This document shows positions 48,868 through 62,592 of a DNA stretch of 64,000 nt, one piece after another. A model generated the notes under the pieces. It was not told the origin of the DNA, did not search any database, and worked only from the letters and a program-made list of their open reading frames with translations. Source of the stretch: Marasmius tenuissimus (lineage: Eukaryota; Basidiomycota; Agaricomycetes; Agaricales; Marasmiaceae). Position 1 is the stretch's first letter; every line of letters starts with the position of its first letter. The stretch covers positions 248,001-312,000 of the forward strand of contig JAQOTA010000065.1 in NCBI GenBank assembly GCA_029532415.1, written 5' to 3'. Position numbers and translations under genes: made by a program.

Positions 48868-51219
48868 ATGACTTTGATCTCAGCTCAGGCTGGTCAGTTG
48901 AGCTCTCTGGCTACAAGCCCAGCTGCCATCACCGCCTTTTTTCTTCTCCAAGCTCTCATTCTATACAGATATATCTCGGGCACTGGCCAGAGCCATGCCT
49001 TCAAGCCACTCCCAGGCCCACGGGGACTCCCTTTCGTGGGTCCTGCCCGTGAGCTGAGCCAAAGGGGCAAAACCTTGTTGTGGGTCAAGTACGCGGAGTG
49101 GGCCAAGACCTACGGCGACGTGTACATGTTCGAAGTGCTTGGGACAAAAACTGTCGTACTGAACTCGGCCCACGCGGTGACCGAGCTATTGGGTAGGCGA
49201 AGCTGGAATTACTCGGACAGGCCCGGTGAGTGAGATTTCGTATCCTCGAAAAGAATTCACCCTTTCTCAATGTGAAATCCATATCTAGAGCTGCCAATGG
49301 CCGTGGACTACTCAGGGTGCGCCCTTACTATTTCCCCCCGTTAGCGGAGTTGGCTCTAACGCTGAAACATTCAGATGGGGCTGGAATATGGGTTGTAAGT
49401 TTTTGATCATCTTATTTTTGAATTTTCGACGTACTGACACCACCCTTCGTCAGTCATCAAACGCGGGGCTGAATGGAGGTGAGTTGCAACGAATTGAGCA
49501 GTCGAAATGTTTTACTTCCCACGCCATAGGTCACACCGGCGAATCTTCCAACAGTCGTTTACGGGAAGCCTCTTACCAAACTATTATCCTATTCAGAGAA
49601 GGTCAACACGTGGGTTTGTGCGCAGCGTTTTGGAAGACCCTGATAACTTCTTCAAGAATGCGAGAAGGTTCTTGTTCCATTCCTCATTGTTTCACCGTCC
49701 ACCAAAGGTGACCATGGTGTTCGTCTATCGTCAACAGTCATTCAGGTGGAATCCTTCTCGAAATCATATATGGCTACAAGACGCGGGAAGAGCAGCAGGC
49801 TCATGTAAAGATGGCAGATCATGCGACGGTTGGCCTAGCAGCGACTGGAAACCATGGGTCGTTTTTGGTGGATTACTTCCCAGTGTTGAGATTGCTGCCT
49901 GGTGGGTTATGCATCTTTCTTCGATTCATTCGGCGCTGATGTGGTTCAATTGTCCTGTGTAGCTTGGCTTCCGGGAGGAGGATTCAAGTCACAAGGGAAG
50001 GCATGGGCAGACCTAGCCGAGGAGCTGAAGGATCGTCCGTGGAGACAAATCAAGGAGGCGATGGTGAGTAGGTTTGACGCCGTTCATATAACTCTCTAAC
50101 CACGTCCCTCAGAGAAACGGAGTGGATCTCCCGCCGTCGTTCTGCACGAAAAACATCGAGAAGTTCGGAATCAGTGTCGATGGTTCAGAGTCCAATGTGA
50201 AGGACGAGGAGGGATTGGACTTGGAGGACGTTGTGAGAAGCGTTGCCGGTATTTCGTTTGTTGGTAAGAATCAGAGTTCCAACCCGACCCTCTCGCACTC
50301 TTCTAATATTTTCTCGGGGTTGCACAGGCGGCGTCGACACAAGTGTTTCTGCACTCCTCTCGTTTATTCTGGCTATGCAAATAAATCCTCAGGCTCAGGC
50401 TCGCGCACGGGAGGAAATCGACGCCGTGATGGCAGACAACGGCAGTAGACTTCCGGACTTTGAGGATCGGGACCAAGGAAAGCTGCCATATGTCGAGGCC
50501 TTATTGTGGGAAGTGGTCAGATGGAAGCCTGTGTCGCCTGTTGGTGAGTCTATTTCCCGTTCCTCAACTCGGAAATCGACACTGAGTTATCATCATGAAG
50601 CGGTTTCTCACTACTGTATTAATGACGATGTGTTCGACGGATATTTCATTCCCGGGGGAACCGCAGTTGTGGGGAACATGTGGTAAGTACCGAGTTCCCG
50701 GAGATTCGTACTCGAGTTATGGTACTGATCTGATGTTTCCAGGCCGATTCTGCACGACGAGGAGCTATACGGACCCGATCCCTATAGCTTCAATCCCGAT
50801 CGTTTCGTGCCCGATGGCAAGGAAGATGGATGGAAGGCACCTCCAGATCCTCGCCTGTATTCCTTCGGGTATGGACGAAGGTGAGAACATGGTTTACCGA
50901 AGGCGAGGGCTGCTACTGAAGTCTACCTTGATTAGGATCTGTCCTGGACGACACCTTGCTTGGAACACACTGTGGCTCACCATGGTCTATCTGCTTGCGA
51001 CAGTGGAGATCAAGAAGCCGCTTGACGAACAAGGGAAGGAGGTTGTCCAAGAGGTGGAATATAGCGACGGGCTGATCTCGTGAGTGACCCTTGGTTCAAA
51101 CGACTTTGAGAATTGTTATGTTGAATCCTCATAGCCACCCGCATCCGTTCGAGGCGAGGTTCATTGCTCGATCCAGCGAGGCAGTGAAACGGCTCGAGGA
51201 ACCTTCGGATTACGAGTAA
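48868..51219 (+). CDS. cytochrome P450 monooxygenase (first of pair)
   Basis: Thirteen exons: 48868-49225, 49289-49316, 49375-49394, 49454-49478, 49530-49667, 49738-49901, 49963-50063, 50113-50263, 50328-50543, 50601-50682, 50743-50880, 50936-51079, 51135-51219, giving 549 residues. It has an N-terminal membrane anchor (about residues 15-35) and a Pro hinge (PLPGPRGLPFVGP). The family segments follow: MAVDYSGWGWNMG, the I-helix GGVDTS, the K-helix EVVRW, FNPDRF, and the heme loop FGYGRRICPGRHLA with the axial Cys. It is an ER-bound enzyme of a basidiomycete clade usually annotated as O-methylsterigmatocystin oxidoreductase-like. The substrate cannot be inferred. Exon 10 was placed after an AAG acceptor because this gives the conserved PVAVSHYCINDDVFDGYFIP. 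Confidence 0.93.
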
Positions 51220-51741
51220 ACACCTTTGACATCGAACGACGATCTTTGCGTGTCTGGCTGGACAACTTGTGATGACCGCCAACCGAGGCATAAAGCCCGC
51301 ACTCTCGTATTAGAATTTCAGACACGCAATGTCTGAGGACGTGCGCCTTATTTTCACGATTATTCATAGTTACTTGATCGAGTTCATGACTTTTCCATGT
51401 CTTTCGGATATATTCAATCGAAAATGCTTTTCTCATCTTGGACCACATTGGAGTTCGACCCACAGAATTTTGACTCGACGTCGAGACGACACATTGCTGC
51501 GTCAGCTCGTCAGCAGGTGAAGAAAAGACTTCGTTCTTAGGGTCAAGACTCGTTGTGATCGGACGGGGAATGTGCTGGGGCAAAACTCGTTTTTATACAT
51601 AGGGAACGAAGAGAGGTGACATATAGCAACGGGGCGATCTTACGAGTTAAACATTCGCGAGCAACAAGCAGGGTGGTATTATGCATGTGCAACACCTTGA
51701 GACGGCTACGAGCTCTGCACTTCAGAAGCTCCCGGGCGCCT
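51220..51741. other. convergent region between the two P450 genes
   Basis: The two stop codons face each other across 522 bp. No gene-like frame with motifs; it should contain both 3' untranslated regions. Confidence 0.55.
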
Positions 51742-54189
51742 CTATTGAACGGCAAGGCGTCGAATCACTTCGTTAGATCGCGGGACGAAATTGCATTGGA
51801 AAGGACGAGGTTGACTACAAATGCAGAGGCAATCGATTGGTCAATTCACAGAACTGTAACGGAGGAGATACGAGACGCACGAAATCATTCCCTCCATATA
51901 ATCCACTTCCGGAGTGATCTCGTTCCCCTTTTCGTCCACAGCTTTGGTTATAGTGAACGTGCTGAGAACGTATGTGATAGTGAGGTATAACGTATTGAGT
52001 GCGAGATAACGGCCAGGGCATATCCTACACGAAGTCGAGTATGAAGGGGTCAGGATTTCTGACTTACGGAGGGATGTGCTCCTTACCTGCGCCCAAATCC
52101 AAAAGCAAACAGTTTGGGATCAGGTGGGCTAGGTTGAGCAATCTCTGAACCATTGTGTTGAACTTGCAGGAATCGTTCGGGTTTGAAAGAGAGAGGGTCG
52201 GCCCCGTACAGCTCCTTGTCATGCAGTATCGCCCTGGTAAGGTAGGGACTCCGTGAGTTTGAGCCAGAGTAGATCTAAACAACTGCCAACCAGGCATTGC
52301 CGATGACAGCTGTACCTAGAGGGATTGATGGGGTTTAGTGATGGAGATATACGAGCGGGGAGCCCAGAACTGACCAGCTGGAATGAAGTATCCGTCATAT
52401 ACGTCGTCGTTTATACTATGATGGGCTACGGCTACGTGGATCATCAGCGTCTGGTAGCACGGAAGACGACAGTGAGCTTTACCCATTGGGCCAGCGGGAT
52501 TCCACCTCAAAACCTCCAAGATCAAAGCTTTGATATATGGAAGGCTGTCGCGGTCAGCAAAGTCTGGGAGCCGTCCCGAGCCAATTATCTGGTCGAGTTC
52601 TTTCTGAGCACGGGATTGAACGTCTGGGAAGAGAACCATCGCTAAGATAAACGAGAGAACGGCGGAAACAGTCTATGAGCAACGGAGACCCGGGGGCCAC
52701 ATTAGGACTGTTTCCTCTCAGTGGGAAAAGACCATGGACACACCGTGTCTGTTCCACCTGTGGAGAAATGTAAAGATAACGGCAATCAGAGAGAAAGATT
52801 CAGGTAAACCACCAAGGCAATTGATCACCTACCGACGAAGGCTATTCCTGCAACATTCTTTACAGTATCCTCCATCTCCGATCCCGAATTGGGGGTGATA
52901 TTGTGCCTTTCCAGGTTTTCGGTGCAAAAAGAAACCTCCGGGGACGGTTTTTCAGTCGCCTGAAAGGGAGAATGGTAGTGAAATATCAACTCGATGATAC
53001 CAATGCTGTGAAGTGGAATGTGCTCACCACGGAGTCCAAGACCCATCCCCACGGGCGGTCCTTCAGTTGATCAGAGTAATCCCCCCAAACATGTGCCGAT
53101 TTTTTGAACGTCGTGAATGGGACCCAGACTATCAACGATCGTGTAAGTACAAGTCAAAGTCCGGATGGTCGAACTCCGATCGCTAACTCGGAAGATGCTT
53201 CAAGATGGGGAAATAATCCACCAGGAAGGATCCGTGAACCCCCACGGCGGATATTCCTTGTATAGCATCGTCAGCGAGCTTGAAGTATGCGTCCACTTTC
53301 TCGGAATCTGGGGAGATCCCGTAAACGATTTGGAGAATTATAGAGCCCGTGTGGCTGGTATCCGAGAGTCGGAAAACTTCACGATCTCGGAGGAAAAGCA
53401 AAACAGGACGACTCACGACCGTGAGTGAACATAGAACTCTTCCGGGTTCGTGTGAAGTTTTTGGAGAAATTTGAATGTGGCGGCTCGTTGGATTGGGAAG
53501 TACGAAGAAACAACACGTGAGTTAAACGATTGGTGGAAAATTCGTCGGTGAAGCCTATCAGAAAAAAAAGTACTAAGTCAACATCTACCAGGTCGGATCA
53601 GTCGGCGGCTCTGCCACATACCGCCAACGGTCAGAACGTTTCATGACTTGAGTGTGATACGTGTGAGCACCGCGAGAGCATGCGGATACCTAGAATCCGG
53701 AGACGTACATCCCATGTTCCAGCCCCAGCTGTCAAAGTCAAAAACGACATCAGCAATGGAGCCGGGAACGAGTAGACAAAGGTGTACGTACTTTGCGAGA
53801 TCCACAGCCATGGGCATATCTGCGTGCGACGGATAGGACGCTGACGATGAGCTCGTTGACCCTTAAGACAGCCTGGTAGAGTAAGACTTACCAGGACGGT
53901 CCGAATAATTCCATGACCTCTTTTCTAAGAGCTCAGTCACGGCGCGGTAAGAGTTGAGTACGAGTGTTCTGGAGCCAAAGATGGTGAAGTAGAAAAGGGG
54001 TCCGTAGGTGCGGGACCACTCAGTGTACGCATGCCAAAGTCGTTGCTTATCGCCCCTCGTACTGAGTGTAAGAAGGGGAAAGGAGGGTCCGGGGGGGAGC
54101 TTCCGACTCCCCCTTGAAAGTGCAAGGACAGATAAAAAGAGGAAAAGGGAGACCGAAGAAAGTGTGGTCAAGGAGTACACGAAAGACAT
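51742..54189 (-). CDS. cytochrome P450 monooxygenase (second of pair)
   Basis: Fifteen minus-strand exons: 54189-53892, 53819-53792, 53728-53709, 53646-53622, 53554-53417, 53354-53188, 53128-53028, 52959-52833, 52757-52744, 52672-52483, 52431-52375, 52315-52291, 52233-52087, 52024-51881, 51814-51742, giving 517 residues. Key motifs are the N-terminal anchor, MPMAVDLANWGWNMG, the I-helix GGTDTT, the K-helix EVLRW, FKPERF and the heme loop FGFGRRICPGRYLA. Exons 2-5 and 7 have the same lengths as in the neighbouring P450 (28, 20, 25, 138 and 101 nt), so the genes are paralogues. Two extra introns cut exons that are whole in the neighbour: one inside the I-helix motif (leaving a 14-nt exon) and one in the FIPAG segment. 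Substrate unknown. Confidence 0.92.
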
Positions 54190-54240
54190 TGAAGAGTTTC
54201 TTTGAGTTTAAGAGCCAGGGTATGAAATCCAAAGCGAGCC

Positions 54241-54247
54241 TTTTATA
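54241..54247 (-). promoter_or_regulatory. TATA box of the second P450 gene
   Basis: TATAAAA on the minus strand, 52 nt upstream of the ATG at 54189. Confidence 0.6.
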
Positions 54248-55986
54248 GCCTTCAGTTTCGCATGAACATATGTGCTGAGTCATCCCAAGGAGTAGATGCC
54301 CCGTGCTGAGTGCAGAATCCTGGCACGGAGCGGACGGGAGAATGTACGTACAAAAGAGATTTTAGATGTGAGCTGGAGTGGCATCTGATGAGCGGGAGGA
54401 TGGGGAACAATCGGCGAAAGGGGGGCGCGAGTGCCAAGGTCTACATTTGGTTCTGCGCATACGCAGCGACGTCGGTTTGGATCGGACCTGACAGGAGAAA
54501 CGAGAATCAAAATTGATACCAAACCCGTTCGCTGAGAACATCGGACTACACACGTACAGTTACAGCTCCTACGCGGATGGAGAGGGTTCTTTTTCCAAGG
54601 CTCCGTATTCATGAGTGATGTTACTCAAATGTGATATGTCCGGTTAGCCGCCCTTGGAAGTTGAGTATGCCTTAACCGCCAATCGCTGATCGTTGAGGGC
54701 TGACTGAGGTCTGGAGCATGTTAAGTTTGATAGCATCATATAAAGACGTGCTCACGTTGCCGGTATGCACGAAATGATCCACCTATGTAAAACCACCTAG
54801 GGATGTGTACTTCATCAAGGACATATTATCCAACCAACAAAGCTGCGGGAGGAATGCGCGAGTCATATCATGAGAACGGGTGGACTCTGCACCATCGTGG
54901 ATGGTTATTGACAAGTAGATGGTCAGCTGTAGGTGACCGCACGAGATGACTGGTTCAAGGATGGTGCTCTGGTGCTCAAAAGCACTGACTGATGATCATC
55001 GCAACTTGGCGCTCTGCGCATGGGAGGCTGAGGTGAAATCATCAGTCGAATATTGCCTGAGATCCTACTGATGTACGGACCTTGCAGTATAAGAATAATT
55101 ATCGGTATTGTTCGGTGGCGCTGCAGTTGACAGTTTCCTTTGAGGTTGCCTAAAGAGGGTCTAATGCATGCGAAGTGGCAAGGATTGATCAACGGTAACC
55201 ACCTGAATGAGGATTCCTTGTACTTCACCGGTCCTGCACTCCCCAATCTAGATAGAGCTAGAATTCGACCTTAGAGATGGTTCGAGAGGCGAAGTTAGAT
55301 TTTGCGCTTGCTGCCCGTGCAAATTCGGCAAGCAGTACGATGAAGCACACTTCCACAGTGATCTTTTTTACTCTCGGAAAGTGGTTTTCTTGAAGTTCTT
55401 TGTAGTGATGCTATACAGCCGCGAGGACACGCACTTCACCTCGTCGTCCAGCATCCGTGATCAAGGCGGAGGTATGTGAGATAACAAGAGCCACAAGAGC
55501 AAAGATGTTGTCGTTTGAACGTGGCGCGACGAACCATTTTGACGATTTGTGATGGCTCTTGGTCTTCTCTCTGGCGTCCCGGCATTAATACCTCCTTGAC
55601 TTATGACCTTCGTTACTCCCTACCATACTCCATATCATACAGATCAGACATCCAAAGCTCCAGAGAAAGATGAAACGATGGACGAACATGTCACATGTAC
55701 AAGATCTGATGGGACACTCAGGAGCACTCGATTACACCTCTCAGTACCACAGCTCCTACCGCCGAAATCCAAAACGATCTCATTCGCTCATGCTTCAGAA
55801 GGGGCGGTGAACCCTGGATGCGTCTTATTGGCCGAGGTCCAGGCCGTTCATGATATTGATGTCTCGTTGGATTGTTCGGTCGGTAGATCTCTCTTCCAAC
55901 TGGGCTGAGGCAGGGAGCTATGAGAAAGTCGTGTGTTGCGAGGGGATATATTAAAGTACTACACGGACTGAGTGTGTATAGCAACT
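54248..55986. other. intergenic between second P450 and epsin
   Basis: About 1.7 kb with overlapping frames of up to 110 codons on both strands, none with a recognisable motif. Confidence 0.5.
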
Positions 55987-57858
55987 TCAGATGCTAAAGA
56001 ATGGCTGGTCGCTAGAGGTTTGTGGTTTTGCAAAAGGATTCCGTCCTTGGTTCCCAGTCGGAGTCGGTTGTTGAGCCAACAGCCGGCCTGCCTCGGAGTG
56101 TCCATATCTGATATAGAGGAGCCGAACGTCAGAGCTGCAGCGTCTAGAGAGAATCAAAGAATGGGACTGACCTTAACATTCCGACATTCCCGAATGTATC
56201 CTGACCTCCATCTCTATTTGCGAACAAATCGGCTAATTCTTGATTCTCATGAGGATTGGTTTTCACAGCGGCCGGACGGTTGGTTTGATTTTGTGGTGGT
56301 GGTGTTTGAATTGCACTAGGTGTTGGCGAACTGAACGAAGAGGTGGAACTGAGATTGTTGAGTTGATTGTGCCGATCGTAAGTTCCACGAATATCGAATG
56401 AGGGCTTCTGAGAGTCAGTTATTGGAGAAGTTGGCGTCGACGTTGTTCGAGGAGCGAATGGATTGTTCGAGCTGATAAAGGCGTCAACGGAGAATAGCGT
56501 TCGTGATCGGGATAACTCACCCGAACCCCGTTGGTTGCGGCGCTAACGACTGAGTGAATGACATTTGCTGAAGTTGCTGTTGCTGTTGTTGTTGTTGCTG
56601 CTGCTGCTGCTGCTGTAGAAGCATTTGTTGTCGCATCCATTCCTCTTGTTGTTGCTGCGCTTGTTGTTGTTGGAAAGCTTCTTGCTGGCGAAGGAACTCA
56701 GCCTTGAGGAAAAGGACGTTAACAGCGGTATATAATCAGGACATGCGAACCACAAACCTGTGCTGCTTCCTGTTGCATCTGCAGTTGAAAGGGGTTGTAA
56801 CCAGTGAATTGAGGCTGCATCGAAGTGTACTGTGGCTGGACTTGGGTATATTGTGGTTGTAAGCCGACAGTGTAGGGAGTCGGGTCACTCAATGTTGTCA
56901 TGGGGAAAGGATTGTTGCTGAATTGAGCGGAATTTGGGGATGAACTGCACTGAAATATCAGACGGGCAGGTCAAATGGAAGCTAACAGACGCACATCTGA
57001 TTTTGGTCATCGAAAAGCGCTGAAGCGTTCGAATCTTCAACCGCTTTATTTCGCTTCGCCTCCTCTTCCTCACTCATCCTGATTGCCTGCTCCAAATCGT
57101 GCTCTTCTGCCGCCTTCATTTGCTCTTGGGCGAGCGTCTTCTTACTTTCCTCGATAGCTCTCCTCAAGTCATCTTCGTCTTTGTTCCTTCCGTTATTGAG
57201 GGCACCCCTTGGTTGACTGCGTTCGCCTTGCTCTAGGTCGTTAGGGTAGTCATCACCACCAGCAGCGGCTCCTCTCATCATCCGATCGCGCATGTTTGCC
57301 CTAGTGCGACGTTCTTGTCGCAAACGAGCCTCATCTTGCAGGAGATTTGTGATATCCTTCGCTTTCTGTCGTACATTCGCACCCTGATCTTTCCCGTTCT
57401 CGTCGACGTATTGGAACTCCTTCAGCGTCTTGATGATGTACATGTTATCGCGGAAGTAGATGACAACATTTTCCGAACCTTGATGAAGACAGTAGTCAAG
57501 GACAGTCAGACTCTGGATGAGGGATGCGATGAGTAATATGAAGCTGATATTAGGAACTTCGGTCGCACCTTGAATACATGCCGCCAATTCTTCCCCTTGT
57601 CGTTCAACCGTTTATCCAGCATCTCCATGATCTCCACAAAATCACCTCTGTCAAGGTGAAAATGAGGACGACAGTTGGCTTGAAGCTTGAATTTGAGACT
57701 GACTGGTTGTATGTCAACTGTGCGATCTCATTCATCTGTGTGCCAGAGGGACCCCATGGGTCATTTGAGGTCGCATCGCGGACTTTGGTTTGAGTGTCTG
57801 AGTAGCCTTTGGTGTAATTCTTCGTGACACGAAGAGCAGCCTTGCCAAAGTGCTGCAT
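55987..57858 (-). CDS. epsin, ENTH-domain endocytic adaptor
   Basis: Seven minus-strand exons: 57858-57704, 57647-57569, 57512-56995, 56944-56758, 56702-56521, 56471-56172, 56107-55987, giving 513 residues. The ENTH domain (about 10-145) has the epsin segments VRDATSNDPWGPSG, DFVEIMEMLDKRLNDKGKNW and SLTVLDYCLHQGSENVV. Two ubiquitin-interacting motifs follow (DEDDLRRAIEESKKT and EEHDLEQAIRMSEEE), then NPF motifs (SNNPFP, GYNPFQ, SNNPFAP, GRNPFAK) for EH-domain partners, and a polyglutamine tract. The protein binds PI(4,5)P2, bends the membrane and links ubiquitinated cargo to clathrin and actin, like yeast Ent1/Ent2. The usual C-terminal clathrin box is not obvious; the protein ends SSDQPFFSI. 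Confidence 0.93.
56563..56620. repeat. CAG/CAA repeat encoding polyglutamine in epsin
   Basis: About 13 Gln codons in a row, a mixture of CAG and CAA, inside exon 5 of the epsin gene, followed by LQQM. Confidence 0.9.
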
Positions 57859-58211
57859 GGTTGTCGAGGAAGGAGATCAACTTGGCAGAAGCTGTGAGGC
57901 TGGAACTCGTCGGTCACTGTCACTCTCCCACCGCAAAGAATGCTTTGAAGTAGTTTCAGGGGACGTTGAGGATGTCTACTGTGGCGTCAGTGCACAATGT
58001 GTCGGCAGTGGCAAATCAATGAATTTCGATGAATTTCTCCGAAAACCACGAGAATTCTGGAGAACTTCGGCGGAGAGGAAAAGCTGCAATTTAAGAGCGT
58101 GGGAAATCACGGTGCCACCTTTGTGCCACGTACGCCTGACACGTCACGTCGTGAAATATAAGAAGCCGAGTGCCATTCTCCGGAGTCCAAAGTTCTTTCA
58201 CCTCCTCCACA
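57859..58211. promoter_or_regulatory. shared upstream region, epsin / BiP
   Basis: 353 bp between divergent genes. On the BiP side there is GTGCCACGTACG, then TGACACGTCACGTCG (about 58137-58151), several ACGT cores of the kind bound by Hac1-type bZIP factors, and AAATATAAG (about 58153-58161) as a TATA-like element. Induction by the unfolded-protein response is expected for BiP; assigning these sites to it is inference. Confidence 0.45.
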
Positions 58212-60775
<2,564 letters not shown>

Positions 60776-61136
60776 ACGTAGTTTTTATTATAATACGATA
60801 AGTACTCCTTAGAGTCTGACCATAGGTCGTCGCGGAGAGGCGGACACAGGTAGCTTGCATGGTCATTACCTCTTATTTAGCTGGCAACAAAAGCCGAGGT
60901 TGTAACGATACTTTCGAACGGTTAATGAATGCATGCTTAGACTCGAACAGGATAGCCCGGTGTGAAGTGAGTGATTGAGATGGGTAGACGATGATTGGCA
61001 AGTAATACACAGGTGAATACAAGGATCAGTACAATAATACGCTAGAGACCATGAAGAGGAAAGATGTAAGAAAGAATATGGATGTAGGAAACCAGAAATT
61101 CAACGTCCGATCCAAAACCCAAGATTTCACCCGAAT
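60776..61136. other. convergent region, BiP / NAA30
   Basis: 361 bp between two convergent stop codons. AT-rich with no gene-like frame; both 3' untranslated regions should lie here. Confidence 0.6.
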
Positions 61137-62243
61137 TCAACGACCCGAAACTTCATCATCTTCATCGTCAGTATAGGGCGACACTCGAATGGCACGATAG
61201 ACCTGTCGTGTTGGTCTCCTACGACACCTCGACAACGGTGAGTCTCCCTCTCCAGAACCTGTATCATCTGAGCCGTATTCGGACTCTGGAGTTGCCGGGG
61301 GAATGGGGAGAACTAGGCGAAACGCATCCTTGCCGTTAAGATAGAAGCGGAACAACCGCTTCTCACGGATGAACCCCAGAGATTCGTATAGAGATAGGGC
61401 TGCGTAGTTGTCGTACTCCGTTTCAAGGACAATCTGAGTGATAGAAACGGAGTCAGTATTTTGATTGGATGATAACCGGAAAAGGAAGGCAATAAGGGGA
61501 CGGCACGCGAGGAGAAGGAATGAATGGTGTGTAAACCCGACCAAGTTTAGTCGGACGAGTAGAACGATACGTGGCAAAGGGTGATAGAGAAAGAGCAAAA
61601 AAAGAACGAGTTAAACACACCTCTTGGACTCCGTCTGCTTTCATAGCTTCCATCGAATTCCGTACCAACGTGCTAGCTATAAGAAACACAACGAATGGAC
61701 ACCACCAAACGGAGAGAGACCATGGAACAGAAAGAAAAGAAGAAAGAAATGACGCACCCCCCATCCGCAAGGAGGGTGGTACATTCAGTCTATTGCATAA
61801 GAACATGGCGTGAGGATGGCAAAAGGAACGGAAACTTGGACGAACCGATACCACGTTTTCGGTATTCCTTGCTAACGCTGAGCATAGCGATGTATCCTCG
61901 ATTTGCACGATCCCTGTGCACACTTTGCTTGCATACTATCACTCCAACCGGAGTACAAGTGGATGGATCGCCTGGGTATGCCTAGAGGTGGGAATTGAGA
62001 CTTGAGGCATTGTTCTGATTAAGGAGGGGCTATTTTTCAAGAATGCTTACTAGAAATGAAAGATGAGGCCTGTTGGATGTCAGGAGAGAACTGGTTATGC
62101 TCTACAATGGAAGCTCACCATTGATGCAGGAAATACCGAAAAGTGTAGATAACATATGGCTCGCTGAGTTCGCTCTGGACGAGAGACATAACATGAGGAA
62201 GATCGGATTCTCCTACATATTGACGATACATGATCTCAGCCAT
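61137..62243 (-). CDS. NAA30: N-alpha-acetyltransferase 30 (NatC catalytic subunit, Mak3)
   Basis: Five minus-strand exons: 62243-62119, 62069-62051, 61981-61846, 61676-61621, 61433-61137, giving 210 residues. GNAT-fold segments are [48 protein letters not shown] (acetyl-CoA loop RKRGIA), [12 protein letters not shown] and [10 protein letters not shown]. NatC acetylates protein N-termini starting Met-hydrophobic. The acidic/Arg-rich tail after IPPATPESE (about 50 residues) is a fungal extension. Exon 2 is 19 nt. The start at 62243 (MAEIMYRQY) fits homologues; the in-frame Met four residues later is an alternative. Introns 3 and 4 are 169 and 187 nt, longer than usual here. Confidence 0.92.
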
Positions 62244-62592
62244 CCTTCAAGGGTATCCAAGTTGAGCTCCGATTGGTAGTGCGCACAGCAGAAAAAGTAA
62301 CGAACGAGTGAAAGAAGGAAGCTAGCAAGCAAGCAAGTGGGGGCAGAACGCAACCCACGCAGCAACCTCGCGCCTTTTATACGCGCGTCCGTCATGTGAC
62401 AGGTCCTCATACATCCAGTCAAGTCAAGAAGCGAAGTTCGTTCATTCATTCGTTGACAAGAAATCGATACACGGGGTATACACGACCGAAATTATCATAC
62501 ACATCTTGACCTCTTGACCTCAACTTTCCCGAGGCCGAGTCAACATGAACACCCCGATATTACATCCCCAATTCAGATCGAGACACCGGCCC
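62244..62592. other. intergenic, NAA30 promoter / amidohydrolase 3' end
   Basis: 349 bp between two genes on the same strand. It contains TATAAAA on the minus strand (62375-62381), about 132 nt upstream of the NAA30 ATG, and a palindromic CGCGCC...GCGCG around it. Confidence 0.5.
62375..62381 (-). promoter_or_regulatory. TATA-like box of NAA30
   Basis: TATAAAA on the minus strand, flanked by CG-rich sequence on both sides. Confidence 0.45.
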
